Assembly: GCA_027579435.1 (NCBI GenBank)
Contig: JANBPK010000746.1
Coordinates: forward strand, 1-64,000
Direction: 5' to 3'
Source: Candolleomyces eurysporus
Lineage: Eukaryota; Basidiomycota; Agaricomycetes; Agaricales; Psathyrellaceae
Length of the DNA stretch: 64,000 nt
Of the stretch, positions 11,301 through 25,276 are shown piece after piece. Position 1 is the stretch's first letter, and every line of letters starts with the position of its first letter. A program made the translations under genes and the position numbers. Below the pieces are notes generated by a model, which did not search any database, was not told where the DNA came from, and saw only the letters and a program-made list of their open reading frames with translations.

Positions 11301-11803
11301 GATACGTTGCCNGTACGAGGCAATGAAGGCATAGGAAGTCTGCATCCAGAGAGAGGTTTCGACATCCTTGGTCTCATTTGCGTAAGGGTGTAAGAGCAGG
11401 AGGTTCAGGTATCGCTTCCGCAAGCTATGCGCCGTCATATTCAGTTCGCAACCCCGGTCTTCAGCGTCTGGCTGACTCACTTCTTCCTCTGGAACTCGAC
11501 CTCCCTGTCATAGGGCTCTTTTGTGTTCAATAGTTCTTTAAGAGATTGATGAATGCTTTTCGCCTCGCTAATAAGGCACCCGTCGAGAACGCAAGGGTCT
11601 TTTGGTAAGTNGTTGGAGTTCAGACGTAAAAATTGCGCGACAAGTACCGGGCGATGGTTGTCGAATCTTCNGACATCTTCGAGGGCTCTCGTCACAAGCG
11701 GCCCATTTCTCTGGTNCCTGTAAACAGAAAGCAGCAAGATGGTNGACGAACTGGATTTCGTGGTTGATAGGGTAGTTGGGAAAAAGCGAAGATTTTGTGT
11801 CAT
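8359..11803 (-). CDS. EST1/SMG7-like protein
   Basis: A telomerase- or NMD-associated EST1 family protein. Exons read clearly as 11424-11481, 10435-11424 (after an intron at 11425-11480), 9635-10385 and 8359-9576, with introns of 56, 49 and 58 nt. The first clear block is SEAKSIHQSLKELLNTKEPY followed by KRYLNLLLLHPYANETKDVE. A TPR-like region follows (SRLSIMNKALIYLGDFARYK, ARNYERAQQRYEQARLLLPS). Then comes the EST1 binding domain (QLAIVASYVPDRLGSLTHYY, RALCVKHPFEPAAENM). The C-terminus is low-complexity with a His-rich run (QHHHHEHYNHHHHH). No PIN domain is seen, which favours EST1/SMG7 over SMG6. The start is uncertain: an acceptor (TTATTAG) near 11566 suggests a small separate first exon. 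N characters occur throughout. Confidence 0.85.
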
Positions 11804-13982
11804 CGTTCAATTCATACCACACTGGGAAACTCTTGCCTTTCATGTCGCTCAATGGTGATCGACCCGGGAGACAGGGGCGTCCGAATAGTGGCACTTCGTC
11901 TCNAAGCNCAAGCGGTTANNNGNNNCAAGTCCAATTTTTGAACTTGATGAATGGACGAAACAGCATTATAGGTGTATTCTCGTAGGGCATAAAGTAGATT
12001 CCCCTATTTACCTTCCTGGTCTTCTAATACCAATGCTATAAGTACAGTACACGTTCGACTGGACGAACGCGACAAGCTAGTATACAGATTGTACAAGTGG
12101 ATGCTAAGATATGCAATTACAAGAAAATAGTCGTCAAGATAGAAAGATGCAACAAAAAGACACGCTGCCAATTTGTATGGCACATACACCACCANNNGGA
12201 TCATTCAAGGCTTTTAGTATACCATATCGTTGAAATCTGCGGCGGGTGGATCCATCATTCCAGAATACTGCTCCGTGCATCGACGTCCTTGAACGATTTC
12301 GTACTAATAACGCTGATCCGCCGTTTACTCTTCCTGTTGGGCCCAATAGCCTGGAGACTAGATCGGAATCCGCGTTTCAAGTCCTGAATGGNACTCGTAT
12401 CAGCACGCGAGACTCGACGCAGGAGCGATGACTATTGACACGTACTCTTGTAAACCGAGAGATGGCTTCCCAAACGACGAGCTTATCACCGTCATTCTGC
12501 ACCATCATACGGTCATGCATGAACTGGACTTGNAGGATATCCTCCATGCTATTCATTGGCTACGAAAGGTCAAGGATACAACTCAGCCTCGACGTATGAA
12601 CGCAGGACAGAAGTGAACGCACCGGAAGCTCGCTGGTACTGTGGTCGTTCTCGCAACGAGTGAAATACGTCGAGTGGCTGTAAGGATATTGGAACATCTT
12701 GACGGTACGAGGAAGACGGTGTGACGAAGATGGNGCGAGGAAGACTGTAAACGAAGGCGAAGAAGACGAAAGAGTGATATAACGGATGAGACAGTCCTCG
12801 AGGAACGAAGGAAGGAATGCAAAGCGGTGGGGGGAGGTGAGGGGAGGTGACGAAAAGCGCGGGCCTCAACCACCACCCCNACCCAGGTCACCCAAACCAG
12901 CAGATATATACTATACCCATACCCGGGAATATACCTAAACGGTGATTATTCAAGAACTCCACGACGTCGGTGTTGGCTCCTTGGGCGTGCCGCCCATGAT
13001 TAGATTATAAGTTATGAATGCTGCAATGGTACTGCCATGCCAGCAGCCCACTTGCCTGCATAGCAATGATTAAGATTCNAGAAACGTCGAAAGATTCGGA
13101 GGAGGTGGAAACCGACGACAGCCGTGACTCTCANTTCACGTTTCATGTTAAGCCTCCCTTTCTTCTTTCACGGTGACAGTCTGCCATCGATCCATTTGAC
13201 TGTCGCATTCCTGCGCGCGGCGGCATTGAAGCAAGGGTCTGGGCAAGGGGTGGGTGCGTGCCACCGTCGCATTATGTCCCAGAATGTCAGCATGAAAGCG
13301 AGCTTCGAAATTATGACACGAAGCCTGGCATTCAATTACCATTTGCGCGGTTGCACGAGTTCCGCTTCTGTCTGCTGCGGGTATTAGAAGGACGGGATCA
13401 AACTCTGGTCTGGAGCTCGTCGCGTTGGAACTAATCACCGGTCACCACCCCACCAGGTACAGCGACAGAGGCTGTTAACCTGGTACCCAGTGCCCTTCGA
13501 CACCTAACTTGACTACAAATGAAATAGGGTGCACAGGTTAAGTGGGGTAAGCGTTTGAGCCCGATAGTCAATTTGAAGTAACAGATAAGGACTCACCGGG
13601 ATTCCTGGGTCACTAGAAGCAAAGTTTCATGAACGTGCTCAACATTGATAGATACGGTTCCGAATGAGTGTAACCGGCACTTGATCCTACCGAAACCAAT
13701 AAAACATGAGGCTGGGTATCGACTTGCTGTTTATGTTGAAATAACAATTTATTGTTGCAGCGTGTTGGCTGCATGCAGCAATCTGCCATGTCGGATATTT
13801 TCCGGCGCCCAGAGTTTACGGAATAAAGCACGATAAACGGTCTCTGCAGCAATTCATTGCGCCGAGTGCGGATTTTACAAGGTCTGTCCAAGGATCCCTG
13901 ACCGCTGGAACCGGGCAGCGCTCGCCAGTGGAGTGTATACGATCAGCGGAAAGGACATTGGGGCGCAGCCAAACAACCGAGA
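11804..13982. other. Long intergenic region
   Basis: About 2.2 kb with no supportable gene. It lies between the 5' end of the EST1-like gene and the 3' end of the helicase gene. Short frames exist but show no family resemblance, no consistent splice joining and skewed composition (a purine-rich run at 12700-12860). The part next to 11.8 kb may hold the promoter and a first exon of the EST1-like gene. Confidence 0.5.
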
Positions 13983-16734
13983 TCACCGTCCCTCCAATAA
14001 CCGCAGCGCTAACTCCTCCTCATCCTCCAAAGCGTTATGATCAGTTTTGCGTTTCTTAATGGGCGGTGAATCGCGTCTCGCCAACCCTGAGCCTCGTTTC
14101 GGTGCCGGACCCACATCATAATCATCTTCCGAGCCAGAATCCGGGAGGTCAAACACTGGCGACACATATCCATCGTCTTCATCTTCCGACAGTGCCAAAG
14201 TCGGACCTCCTCCGAGTCTTGGTCCCTCCACCTCCCCACTCATCAAATTCTCCCTTTCTTTACGTTTCCTCTTCTTTTCTTTCTTCTTCTCCCTCGCCTG
14301 CGCCTTGTCAACCACATCGGCCAACTTCATCTTCCCTCTTTCCTCTTCAGCAAACTTCTTCCCTTCTTCCTTCGCACCTTCCAACCCTTTACCCTCTAAC
14401 CACTCTTCTCCATCGGCCAGTTCGTACAGCTGGTGAGCCTGACCCTCGTCGTCAAAGATGAGTTTAGTGTTGACACCGCTCTTCGCAATCATACGTTTTG
14501 TACGGCTGAGTTTGAGTTTGCGCTTGGAGAGCTCAGCGGTGGTATCCATGGGAGGAATGTCGTCGTCTTCCAGATCGTGGTCTGCGCGCTTGAGAGTAAT
14601 AAAATCTTCATCTTCTGGATCGTTTTCGTTTCCAAAGGAATCACGCTCGATGAGTTTGGTATAGTGCGATGAAAGGACATTTTGGTTTTTCCTCTGGAAC
14701 ATGCGATCGTACTTGGTTCTCACAGCCTTTGAGAGAGAATTAGCAGTGAGGAAGCGTAATAGTGGTATTTGCAACCTACGTTTGTCGCTTTGGGGTCACC
14801 TTTTGCTTCTTCCTCGTCATTACTATCCTCTGCTTCTGCTTCAGACTCGCTTTGTTCTGGTTCATCTTCTGGTTCCTCTTCCTCTGAGCTCGTTTCTTGG
14901 ACTTCCTGGACCCCCCTCGAAGCATTCTTCTTCTGCTTCGCCAGCTCCCTACTGAGAAACTTGATTTTGGGAGTACCAGGTAGCCCAAGAGCCTCTGCAA
15001 ACCGATCCACAGGCAGGCCTTCCAATTTGAATATCGATTTGTCTTTCTGCAAATAGATAGAGCGGAGATACGAAACGAATGCCTAGACCCTCAGTTAGTC
15101 AATCAGCCAGAACACGAAGATAGAAAAGTTTCACTGACTCGTTGCCCTAGGTACTTGATTTCAGGATCCTCGAAGCAAAGCTTCTGCAGCTGGTTTTCGA
15201 TAGACTGAGTTTTACTTTGTCTGATCTTAATCTTGTTGACCTGAAGACCCTTCTTCTGGAACGCAGCAGTCATACCCTCCTCTTCAGTTGGAACTAAAAA
15301 CAGTAGCCCTTTCCCTCGACTTTCGTACCTCGCAGTACGCCCCACTCGGTGAATATACGTCTCGACGTCTTCCGGTGCGTCAATCTGTACGACCCAATCC
15401 ACGGCAGGAAAGTCCAGTCCTCGGGCGGCGATATCCGTTGCAAAAAGCACAGCGTGCGATTGGGATGTAAATTTGGTGTACATCGAGAGTCGTGTTTGTT
15501 GCTTTTGCTTCCCATGCAGGTGGATGAGCGGCATACCGGGATGCATTTTGCAGAACGTCTCAAAGACGAATCGCACTTGCTTGCAACTCGACATGAATAC
15601 GAGAATTTTGGATTGGAGGTGAGTCTTGATGAAGCTCCATAATACGTCCAGCTTTTTGTCGAGGTCTGTGACGATGTAGTGTTGTTCGAGGTTATCGGGG
15701 ATATAGTTATTTGAGGCCCCAGCCTCCTTGACTCCAACGTATTCTGGGTCTTTCAGACTAAGACGAGCGAGGTCGCTGACTGATTGGGTTTGGGTAGCGG
15801 AGAAGAGGAGGGTTTGTCGGGTTTTGGGTAAATGGCCGAGGAGGGCAGAGAGGGTGCGTTGGAAACCCATATCCAGAATTCGATCCGCTTCGTCTAGAAC
15901 TACATAGAAATGAGAGATTGCACAAAGGGAAACCGTGATGAAATGACGAACCTAACACTTGTAGATTCCCTGCGTCAAAGCCAACGGTTTGGTCCATATG
16001 TTGCAATAGACGGCCAGGAGTAGCAACGAGAATGTTCATTCGAGCGAGCCGTTCGCTTTCATCTTTCAGGTTCTTGCCGCCAATGACCAGCCCAGCAGAA
16101 AACGAATGGAAAGGACCTATCGAGCGCAAGACCTCAAATATTTGGACGGCCTGTAGGGAGTTAAATTGCAGATATGACACTCAAATTATGACGACTTACG
16201 AGTTCGCGGGTGGGAGATACGATAAGGGCACCCAATCCGTCTGTTGCTCCCCACTTCCTTCGATAGAGGATCTCCAGCACCGGAATAAGGAATGCAAGTG
16301 TTTTACCACTGCCTGTGCGAGCAGCTCCCAAAACGTCTTTCCCTTTCAACGATACGGGTATGCTCTTGGCTTGGATATCCGTCATCTTTACAAACGAGGC
16401 CTTCTTGAGCCCTGGTTTCATCAGCACCCGGCTGCGATATTACATGCTTGTAGACGCACCTCGTTTTGTTTGCTCTGAGATCGGCAAGCTGGAGAATGAT
16501 GAGAGGTCTTCGGGAGGCTCCTACGAAGATACATTCTAGTTTAGTAGGTCTTTCCGTATTGCACTATGCAATCCTTGAACGCTCACAAAGGCCATAGCTT
16601 CCCTCTCCAACGCCTCAATCTGCTGCTTCTCTGTCAATCTCCGCAATTTTACTGCATTCGGTTTCTTAGTTTTGCGTGCATTTTTTNGCTGGTTTCGAAG
16701 GTAATCGCTGTCTACTTCCCGAGGCTTCAGGCAT
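13983..16734 (-). CDS. DBP4: DEAD-box ATP-dependent RNA helicase DBP4
   Basis: A nucleolar RNA helicase needed for early 18S rRNA processing. All family motifs are visible: Q motif TDIQAKSIP, motif [19 protein letters not shown], motif II DEAD ([11 protein letters not shown]), SAT in [16 protein letters not shown], and HRVGRTAR. The C-terminus matches DBP4/HCA4: a helicase-linked region, then a long acidic and basic tail ([21 protein letters not shown]). Six or seven exons with short introns are needed. The chosen ATG at 16734 gives [20 protein letters not shown] if the N at 16687 or so, in an A run, is an overcall. It precedes [16 protein letters not shown], as expected for this family. The gene is divergent from the transporter gene at 16969. 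Confidence 0.92.
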
Positions 16735-16968
16735 GGCAACTGACGGACTGAATGTGATGGAGTTGAATGCAAGTTTTTTTNGACATCGGAGGCGGAGGAA
16801 ATTCTATGATTTTTTCCCACGGGGTAGCAATATGACCGGCGAAACGAGTCCGTACTACATTCTTACGTCTTGAATCTCTTCTAGCTCGACCCTCGTCTCT
16901 CCTTTCTTTCTATCTCCCATTGCTTTCTTCGCTTCGTCTTCGAAGCATTTTCAGTTAATCCTATAGCC
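16735..16968. promoter_or_regulatory. Divergent promoter, DBP4 / transporter
   Basis: 234 bases separate the start codons of the divergent helicase and nucleotide-sugar transporter genes, so both promoters must lie here. It is rich in C/T tracts on the + strand (CTCGTCTCTCCTTTCTTTCT near 16890), common in fungal promoters. Confidence 0.5.
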
Positions 16969-18378
16969 ATGAAGCCTGAAGCTGAGAAGCCGGCCTCCAA
17001 GGCCCTGGTCGTATGTCAAAGCAACCCGCTTAACACACTGACAGCTCACAATAAATCTCCATGCTAGACGGGCGTCGTGCTGTTTTACCTGGTAGCCGCC
17101 CTTGCAGTACGTTATCGTGTATCTCGAAATCCAGAGCTTTTTTGACGGGTTATTGCTTTGTAGATGGTCATGGCGTGAGTGAAGAAAGTGAATGCTCTCA
17201 ATCAAAGTTTAAGCTCACGCGACGCCCGCAGCAACAAATGGGTTCTGAATATCACAGATACGCCGCTCTTTTTCTTGTGGACGCAGCTAGCGATTGCAGC
17301 TCTGCTCTTCATTATCTGCGACCTCTTCCGCGCTCTGCCTGATCGCTTGACCTTCGATTGGCAGACTTCCAAGCAAATGGTCGCTGTAGTCGGCCTCAAT
17401 GTCATTGGTCTGAGGTATGCAGGACGACATCGCGATCAAATCCCCCAACTAATATGAATTACCTTGATCAGCTTCAGCAACTACACCTTGAAATACGTCG
17501 ATGCCTCCTTTTACCAAGTCGCCCGCGGCCTCGTCCTCCCATTCACCGTCGCCGTGTCCTTCGTCGTCCTCCACTCCCGTCCCTCTCTCAAAGTCTTGGG
17601 AGCCTGCGGCATGGTCACCTTCGGTTTCTTCATCGGCGTCTTCCTCGACGGTACCCCCGTCTCCACCCTCGGTATCTTCTTCGGTGTAGCCAGCTCTGCC
17701 ATCACTGCCGTCCACTCGGTCGTTATCAAGCGAAGTCTCGGGGCCGTCAACGGGAGCGCACTTGCTCTGTCCTGGTACATGAATTCACTGAGCGCTGTGG
17801 TGCTTTTCCCCATCGTCCTCTTGTTAGGAGAGGGTCCAGGTATTGTCAAGCTCCTCTTCAATGTTAATGAGCTCGCTGTTGCCCCTGGTACCATGAGCCC
17901 GTTGAAAACCTTCATCTGGGGTTCCTTCATCACGGTATGTTCTATCTGCTATCTGGTCCTTCGCTCACTAACGAAATGTATCTTTGCATCCACTTGCAGG
18001 GTGTGCTAGGCTTTTTGATGAACATTGCCAGTCTCCTCTCGATCAAGGTTACTTCGCCGATCACACACATGGTTTCTTCGGCCGTACGAGGTGTGGCCGC
18101 TTCCCTTCTCGGAATGTGGTTGTTCCACGATATCATCACGACGTGAGTAATTCCTTCTCTTGTTTTCCATCCCCAGCTAATTTGTTCTATTGGTCAATTC
18201 TTTTAGCGGACGTGCTTCTTCTATTGCCACCATCCTCGCGGGCTCCGCTCTCTACACATGGTTCAAGCATAAAGAAAGCCAAACCAGCTCACACAACGCT
18301 TCCGATAGGCGAGGGTCCTACGAACGCGTTAAAATGGAAGACATCGAAGCTGCCGCCGAGTCCAAGGCTAAGCCCTAG
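16969..18378 (+). CDS. GDP-fucose transporter-like nucleotide-sugar transporter
   Basis: A Golgi nucleotide-sugar/triose-phosphate transporter family protein, closest in layout to GDP-fucose transporters (SLC35C1). Small first exons (MKPEAEKPASKALV, then TGVVLFYLVAALA and MVMA) lead into NKWVLNITDTPLFFLWTQLA. Next come SFSNYTLKYVDASFYQVARG and LVLPFTVAVSFVVLHSRPSL. The last exons read GVLGFLMNIASLLSIKVTSP, ITHMVSSAVRGVAASLLG and TILAGSALYTWFKHKE. About ten hydrophobic segments are present and the tail is cytosolic and charged. The start ATG follows a pyrimidine-rich leader. A GDP-L-fucose synthase and a GDP-mannose dehydratase lie 2-6 kb downstream, which supports fucose as the cargo. Substrate is inferred, not proven. 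Confidence 0.85.
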
Positions 18379-18833
18379 ACTACGACGACGACTATACTAC
18401 TTCCACTCCCTAGACTAGACTTGCCGCCACTTGCATGCAAATTCATATTGCGTTGTAGCATATTTATGATTGATTGAAGNCCAGAATTCGCGCTTTTTTT
18501 TTTTTTCAGAAGTTTTAGATTCGTTCCGGTACATCTTAGACTATAGTTCTTAGCACGGCCTCTTTCATGGTGAAGGAGGGGGTCGGCTTTACCGATATCT
18601 GTAGATCAGCGTAGTAATTAGCTTCTTTATTTAATATTGGGGACAAAGAGTATCTTGGGAAAAATCAATGTTCAATCGTCTATTTATAACTCTTTACTTT
18701 ACACCTGTCCGTTTCAGAGTGCTGGGTGTTTAGGTTTGGTGGTGAGTAGTAGAAATAAGAATAGGGTTTAGGTTGGAGACATGGTTATAGGCATGACAAC
18801 AGGCAGGGAGNNANCGAGNNCGNTCGCACAGCT
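18379..18833. other. Intergenic between convergent 3' ends
   Basis: 3' flanks of the convergent transporter and FAD synthase genes. A T run lies near 18495-18508. No gene is seen; several N characters near 18811-18830. Confidence 0.5.
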
Positions 18834-20165
18834 TCACGAGTCCGGAGCGAGTGTAGGNACCAACCCTCGGCCCGATCTCTCGAGGCTACCGTCCTTTAGT
18901 TCGTATGCTGGTAGATAGCGTGGTGGTAATTTAGTGTCGATCTTCGGNGTAGGCGTAGCAGAGGTTTTAGTGGCGTTGTTNGCGCCATTCAGTTTAGCCG
19001 CTACGCTAGCTGAAGANCCGTTCGGATGGGTGTGGATGGATGTCATGAAAGAGGATAGGGCCGTTGAAGGCGATAAGAGTGCATCTTCTTCGGGGGATTG
19101 TGGCTCTGTATGTGTGCNNGAGAGGAATTGTGTTAGAGCAGTGCCGGGTGAGAGGAGTGGCGAGGTTGTAGAGGATGGTTGGATAAGGAGAGCTGGGTTG
19201 GGGAAGGTGTTGTATGTCGAGCCCAGCGATGTGTATCTAGAGATGAATTAATTATAAAGTCAGTTAATCGAATCATGGAGCCATATGGCGCGATTCTTCG
19301 AAAGGACGTACCCTTGATCGTATAGGGAGCAATAGGGCACTTTGAGTTGTCTTAGGAAGGTCCAGACGTGGCTATAGTCCCAATTAATTACTGGATTGAC
19401 GCGCTCGAACTGTGGCCAGCCGGGGTCGGTCATATTCCGGTGCGAGAGGGTAGCTGTTGCCGAGTAACAACAATAATTAGCGGAAGGCTAATGAACACTT
19501 GGCATGTGCACTGCGTACCTCCATGAGGGTCCGTTCTTCGGGTGCCGATCAGAATGGCAGTGATATGGGGGAACTTGTCCTTGTACCGCTGCAAAGCCTG
19601 TCGCATACCCTCCCCACCTTTGGACTTGCCAACTGCGTGGGGTCGGGAGACGTAGTCATATGATACACCCTCTGAAACATTGGGTGTAATAACGCTCTCA
19701 ACTTGGGTTGCTTCAGGCCTGCACGAGAACAAGTCGAGGTTGTATACTTTTCTCGATTCTTCGATGAACTCCTCCAGGACCTCGAAGGGAGATGGTACGG
19801 GGATGTAGATNGCGTGAATGGGCTTCATTTCTTCGTTTGGTCCTAGACGACGAGCGATAGCGCCAGCGTATAGGTGCAACAGCACAGTACCTATGCCACG
19901 AAATGGGTTCTGCACAGCACAAATAACGGTTTCTGACACTCACAATCTTTCCCGCCATTGAAACTAATGGCCACCCCATCTTGTCTTTGAAATCAGGTCA
20001 TTTATTTCTCCACTAAACGGTGGCGCTTCGAAACTGGCTAACCCACCTATGGGTATCCAGACAGTGATCGATGACCTCCAGGGCTTCTTTCACCAACGGG
20101 GCAAGCGGATCGTTGGGGTTCTCTGCCAGGCCGTACACCTGCTGCGCAATTTCTCTGCAGTTCAT
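18834..20165 (-). CDS. FAD1: FAD synthase (FMN adenylyltransferase)
   Basis: Makes FAD from FMN and ATP. The PAPS-reductase-like catalytic core is split by introns but reads clearly: AISFNGGKDCTVLLHLYAGA, then IYIPVPSPFEVLEEFI, YDYVSRPHAVGKSKGGEG, and ILIGTRRTDPHGG. After a further intron it continues NWDYSHVWTFLRQLKVPYCS and LYDQGYTSLGSTYNTFPNP, as in yeast Fad1. The C-terminal 100 residues are Ser/Pro-rich and end ...PPRYLPAYELKDGS and so on. The start at 20165 (MNCREIAQQVYGLAENPN) fits the family; an upstream coding exon joined at CTGCAG is possible. It sits between the transporter and the GDP-fucose synthase gene. Confidence 0.88.
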
Positions 20166-20507
20166 CGTTGTTCGCGGTTATGGGGGTTTCTAGAGGCTTG
20201 ACGAGGACGAGGACGGGGACGAGCNACAGTCNGTCAAAGAAAAGAACGAAAACTAAAGTTAGCTTGGAATAACCTGAGGCCATTCCCTCTTTATACATTT
20301 GAGCAAATGCAGATCCAAGTTGTCATCACGGCGGTCCGAATCGTGGGAACNTTTTCGTAATAGATTTATGAAGCCGAATAAGTGCCGAGATGCTATATTC
20401 AAGGGTGAGGGGCGCCAACTTCTTTNATCGCTACCGCAAACGGTCTGTTCACCGTCCACCATCTTTATAGGGNGAGAGAAGGCNGATTTCTGTACAGATC
20501 TCTCTAG
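20166..20507. promoter_or_regulatory. Divergent promoter, FAD synthase / GDP-fucose synthase
   Basis: 342 bases between divergent start codons. It contains several N characters and no gene. It must hold both promoters unless an extra FAD synthase exon lies here. Confidence 0.45.
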
Positions 20508-22110
<1,603 letters not shown>

Positions 22111-22431
22111 TGAATGAACGAGGCCNAACTNGAGGCGGAGCAACGTGTAACTATAGAAGTTATGAATGTATTCAATGGACTTTTTACGATAGCCTGTTAG
22201 AAAATTTCTCCTTATCACGATTAAAATGCTTGATCGCCAGATCTGCTCTTCAAATACCGCCCGNCGTCCATGTCTGCCCGAAATCCCCGTTGTGGCCAGA
22301 ATTATTCATTACAGGTGAGTATTTGAGTNACATCTGTGGATATATACAACAAAAAAAAAGTCCCGGGAATCTACAAGAGCGTATTTTAAAACACATTTGA
22401 CAGATTGACTACAAATACACCNNATTTTNNT
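22111..22431. other. Intergenic between convergent 3' ends
   Basis: Shared 3' flank of GDP-fucose synthase and GDP-mannose dehydratase. A nine-base A run is at about 22350. No gene is seen. Confidence 0.5.
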
Positions 22432-23884
22432 TTAGTTTTGGTCTTCAATGAGACTGGCAGAGGCCTTGAGNTCNGCGTCGACCATCTCCTTGACGAGAGA
22501 ATCGAAATCGACGCGTCGCTTCCAGCCGAGAACGCGTTCGGCTTTGGCGGGGTTGCCGTGGAGGAGCCTTGAAACGAGACATGTCAGNATGCTNCTCGAA
22601 ATAAGAGANCTNNGTGTAAAGACATACTCTACTTCAGCAGGTCGGAAATATTTGGGGTCAACCCTCACGATGACCTTGCCTGTCTCGGTATCGATACCAG
22701 TCTCCTCAACTCCGTCTCCTTCCCACCTGTAACAATGAAATTAGANCNAGGNAGGTCATACCGATGTTTGGACTAACNTCAGCTTGACGTCAACGAAGGC
22801 AAACGCCTTCTCGACGAATTCACGAACAGAGTGGGTCTCGCCAGTAGCAAGGACGAAGTCTTCNGGATTGTCTTGCTGNAGGATGAGCCACATACCCTCG
22901 ATGTAATCACGCGCTACAAAGATNGCGTCAATTCACAATTTGAAACGTAAAAATTTNGNCACATAGTGGACGCACCGTGTCCCCAGTCACGCAACGCATC
23001 GAGATTTCCGAGGTAGAGGCACGACTGCTTGTTCAGCTTGATATCCGCCACAGCCCTCGAAATCTTGCGGGTTACGAAAGTGCGGCCTCGTCGAGGACTC
23101 TCGTGGTTGAACAGAATCCCGTTGCATGCATACATGCCATAAGATTCACGGTAGTTGACACAAATCCAGTAGGCATAGAGCTTGGCGCATCCGTAAGGAG
23201 AACGAGGGTAGAAAGGCGTGGTCTCGCTCTGGGGCGTCTCAACGACTTTGCCGTACAGCTCGGATGTGGAGGCTTGATAGAATCGGACGTGCTTCTCGAG
23301 TCCACAGGTACGGATGGCATCAAGCAGGCGCAGCGTGCCCAGGCCATCGACGTCGCCGGTGTATTCCGCCATCTCGAAGGAGACTTTGACGTGGGACTGG
23401 GCTCCTAGATTGTACACTTCTGTGGGCTGGACCTGGGCGATGATATAGACGAGATTGGTGCTGTCGCTGAGATCGCCGTAATGCAGCTTGAATTTGTTGG
23501 GGCCTACGCGGCTTGAATGGAGGATCGCGGCAGGCAGGATTGAAGGAACTCACGTTCATGCTGGTCCTCGTAGAGGTGGTGCAAACGACCCGTGTTGAAA
23601 CTCGAAGAACGACGGATAATACCATGGACTTGGTAGCCCTTCGCGAGTAAAAACTCCGTCCTAATTGCTGATAATCAGATACTGCGTGCTCGTCATCGCA
23701 CGAGACACGCACAGATACGATCCATCCTGTCCGGTGATGCCTGTTGCGCGATAAGACACCCGCCTCGACCATCGAACGAGCAGAGCATCGTACCAGAGAT
23801 GAGCGCGACCTTGCGCTTTCGGTATTCCTCGGGGGATGGCAGGTTGAGCTTGGCAATGCCAGGAAGAATGTCGATGAGGGACAT
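22432..23884 (-). CDS. GDP-mannose 4,6-dehydratase
   Basis: First step from GDP-mannose to GDP-fucose. The N-terminus reads KVALISG then, across an intron, ITGQDGSYL, the NADP-binding motif of this family. Next come [40 protein letters not shown] and [20 protein letters not shown]. The catalytic region is [20 protein letters not shown] then [12 protein letters not shown], with the YxxxK pair. [20 protein letters not shown] follows and the C-terminus holds PAEVE and [17 protein letters not shown]. Several short introns interrupt it. The ATG at 23884 gives a short fungal leader ([20 protein letters not shown]). Length and motifs match full-length GMD. Confidence 0.92.
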
Positions 23885-24309
23885 GGTGAGAGATGGTGGA
23901 GGTAGAGAGTCAAGAATGCAAACGGGGCGCGTTTGTTCAACACGTCGAATTATAAAGCGGCGTTGACACCATAAATCATAAATTTAGACTTCGATCTTCA
24001 ATGGGGTTTACGTGTGTTCTCCAGCTGACATGATAAATGAGGTACAACCATTCATCGCCTACCTCATGCCTCAGGGTGCAGACCCTCGCACGACGCACAC
24101 CTACCAGTTCAAAATTCCTTCTGTCTCTCAGAATTAAATTTGAAAGAGAAAATGGTCGCAGCCGGACCCAGCTCCGATTTGACGCCATCCGAAGGCCATA
24201 TTCTGGGAAGCTCGCGCCGAACACTTCACAGCGCTTATCATCTACGGGTGTGATGTGCCTTCATGATCAGGCTCTGAACAGATATGATGCCCACAAACGA
24301 CGGACGCCG
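23885..24309. other. Intergenic, GMD promoter side
   Basis: Upstream of GDP-mannose dehydratase. No gene is seen. Confidence 0.45.
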
Positions 24310-24570
24310 CAACGAAGGACAGCAGTTAGGTAATTTCAAAGTTATGGTTAGACGCATCGTGTACAGAACATACAAAATCCCAACTACGGCTCGCTTCAAT
24401 AGGTTAAGGGACAAGCCACAAGACCGGAAAGTGCATGGAGGGTGGTGATTACATCCAGCAGGCGTCCGGTACGAATACGGCCCCGAATTGATACAGGCGT
24501 CGCAATTTCCTTGCGTACCGGGACGCACAGGACAAAAGCCGGACCTAATGGTCTCAAGGAAGAAGATCAG
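24310..24570 (-). pseudogene. Relic of the CBM1 protein's terminal exon and 3' flank
   Basis: This matches 25160-25425, the last exon and 3' flank of the CBM1 gene. The relic reads GPYSYRTPAGCNHHPPC against [17 protein letters not shown] in the gene. The flank repeats too (AATTTCA, TCGTGTACAG, ACGGCTCGC). The upstream exons, including the CBM1 domain, are missing and the frame drifts beyond the motif, so it cannot be functional. Confidence 0.7.
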
Positions 24571-25276
24571 CACACCACTTTGGGAATGGTACGCATGAGT
24601 AGGCTAGCACAACTTCAGCTTCTCATCCCTGGACCCCAAATAGAAAGCGTTAATTCGAGAACAATTGGAAGTAAGAAACAGCGTATTCTTTCATCCATCA
24701 TTGATGAAACTCCGTGGACGTCAGTCACTAGAACACCGTAACTTGAAGAGGGACACTATGGCACCTTACTAGGGATACGACTCGGAGCGGCCATAGGTCC
24801 AGTGATTGTCCAGAATTTTGCCTCGAAGCAGGCTCGGGGATTCGTCTATTCAATGGTGTGTTCAGAAGAGTAACGATACCGATCATGAATGCATGGCGTC
24901 GCGCCAGATCTGCGTCAATTCATCTTGGTAAATCCGCTTCGGACTTGTTAGCGGAGACCTCGATTAAGTGCACCGCGTCGGTGACGAGTTTGTCGTGGTC
25001 GCCGTGGGATGTCAGCGCTGGGTTACTGGTGGTAGACATGCAAGGGGCTTGACGATGGCTTCAAATAGAGGGTTTGAGAGAAACGGCTGTCACACTTGTG
25101 GTATCACTTCGTGGAACGGACTTGGTCACACATGAATGAGTCGTTGCCCAGCTTTCATGGCAGCGTATTATATTACTACGGACAACAGTTTAATAATTTC
25201 ATAGATATGTAGTTTCATGTCACGGTCTCGTGTACAGCAGACACACAATTTTCTGAATACGGCTCGCGTCACCAGG
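24571..25276. other. Intergenic
   Basis: About 700 bases with no supportable gene. The right end, from about 25160, is the 3' flank of the CBM1 gene and is the parent copy of 24310-24417. Confidence 0.45.

Noticed and set aside
12570..12891. Overlapping minus strand frames of about 100 codons
   Set aside because: Skewed pyrimidine-rich composition, no recognisable motif and no splice partner.
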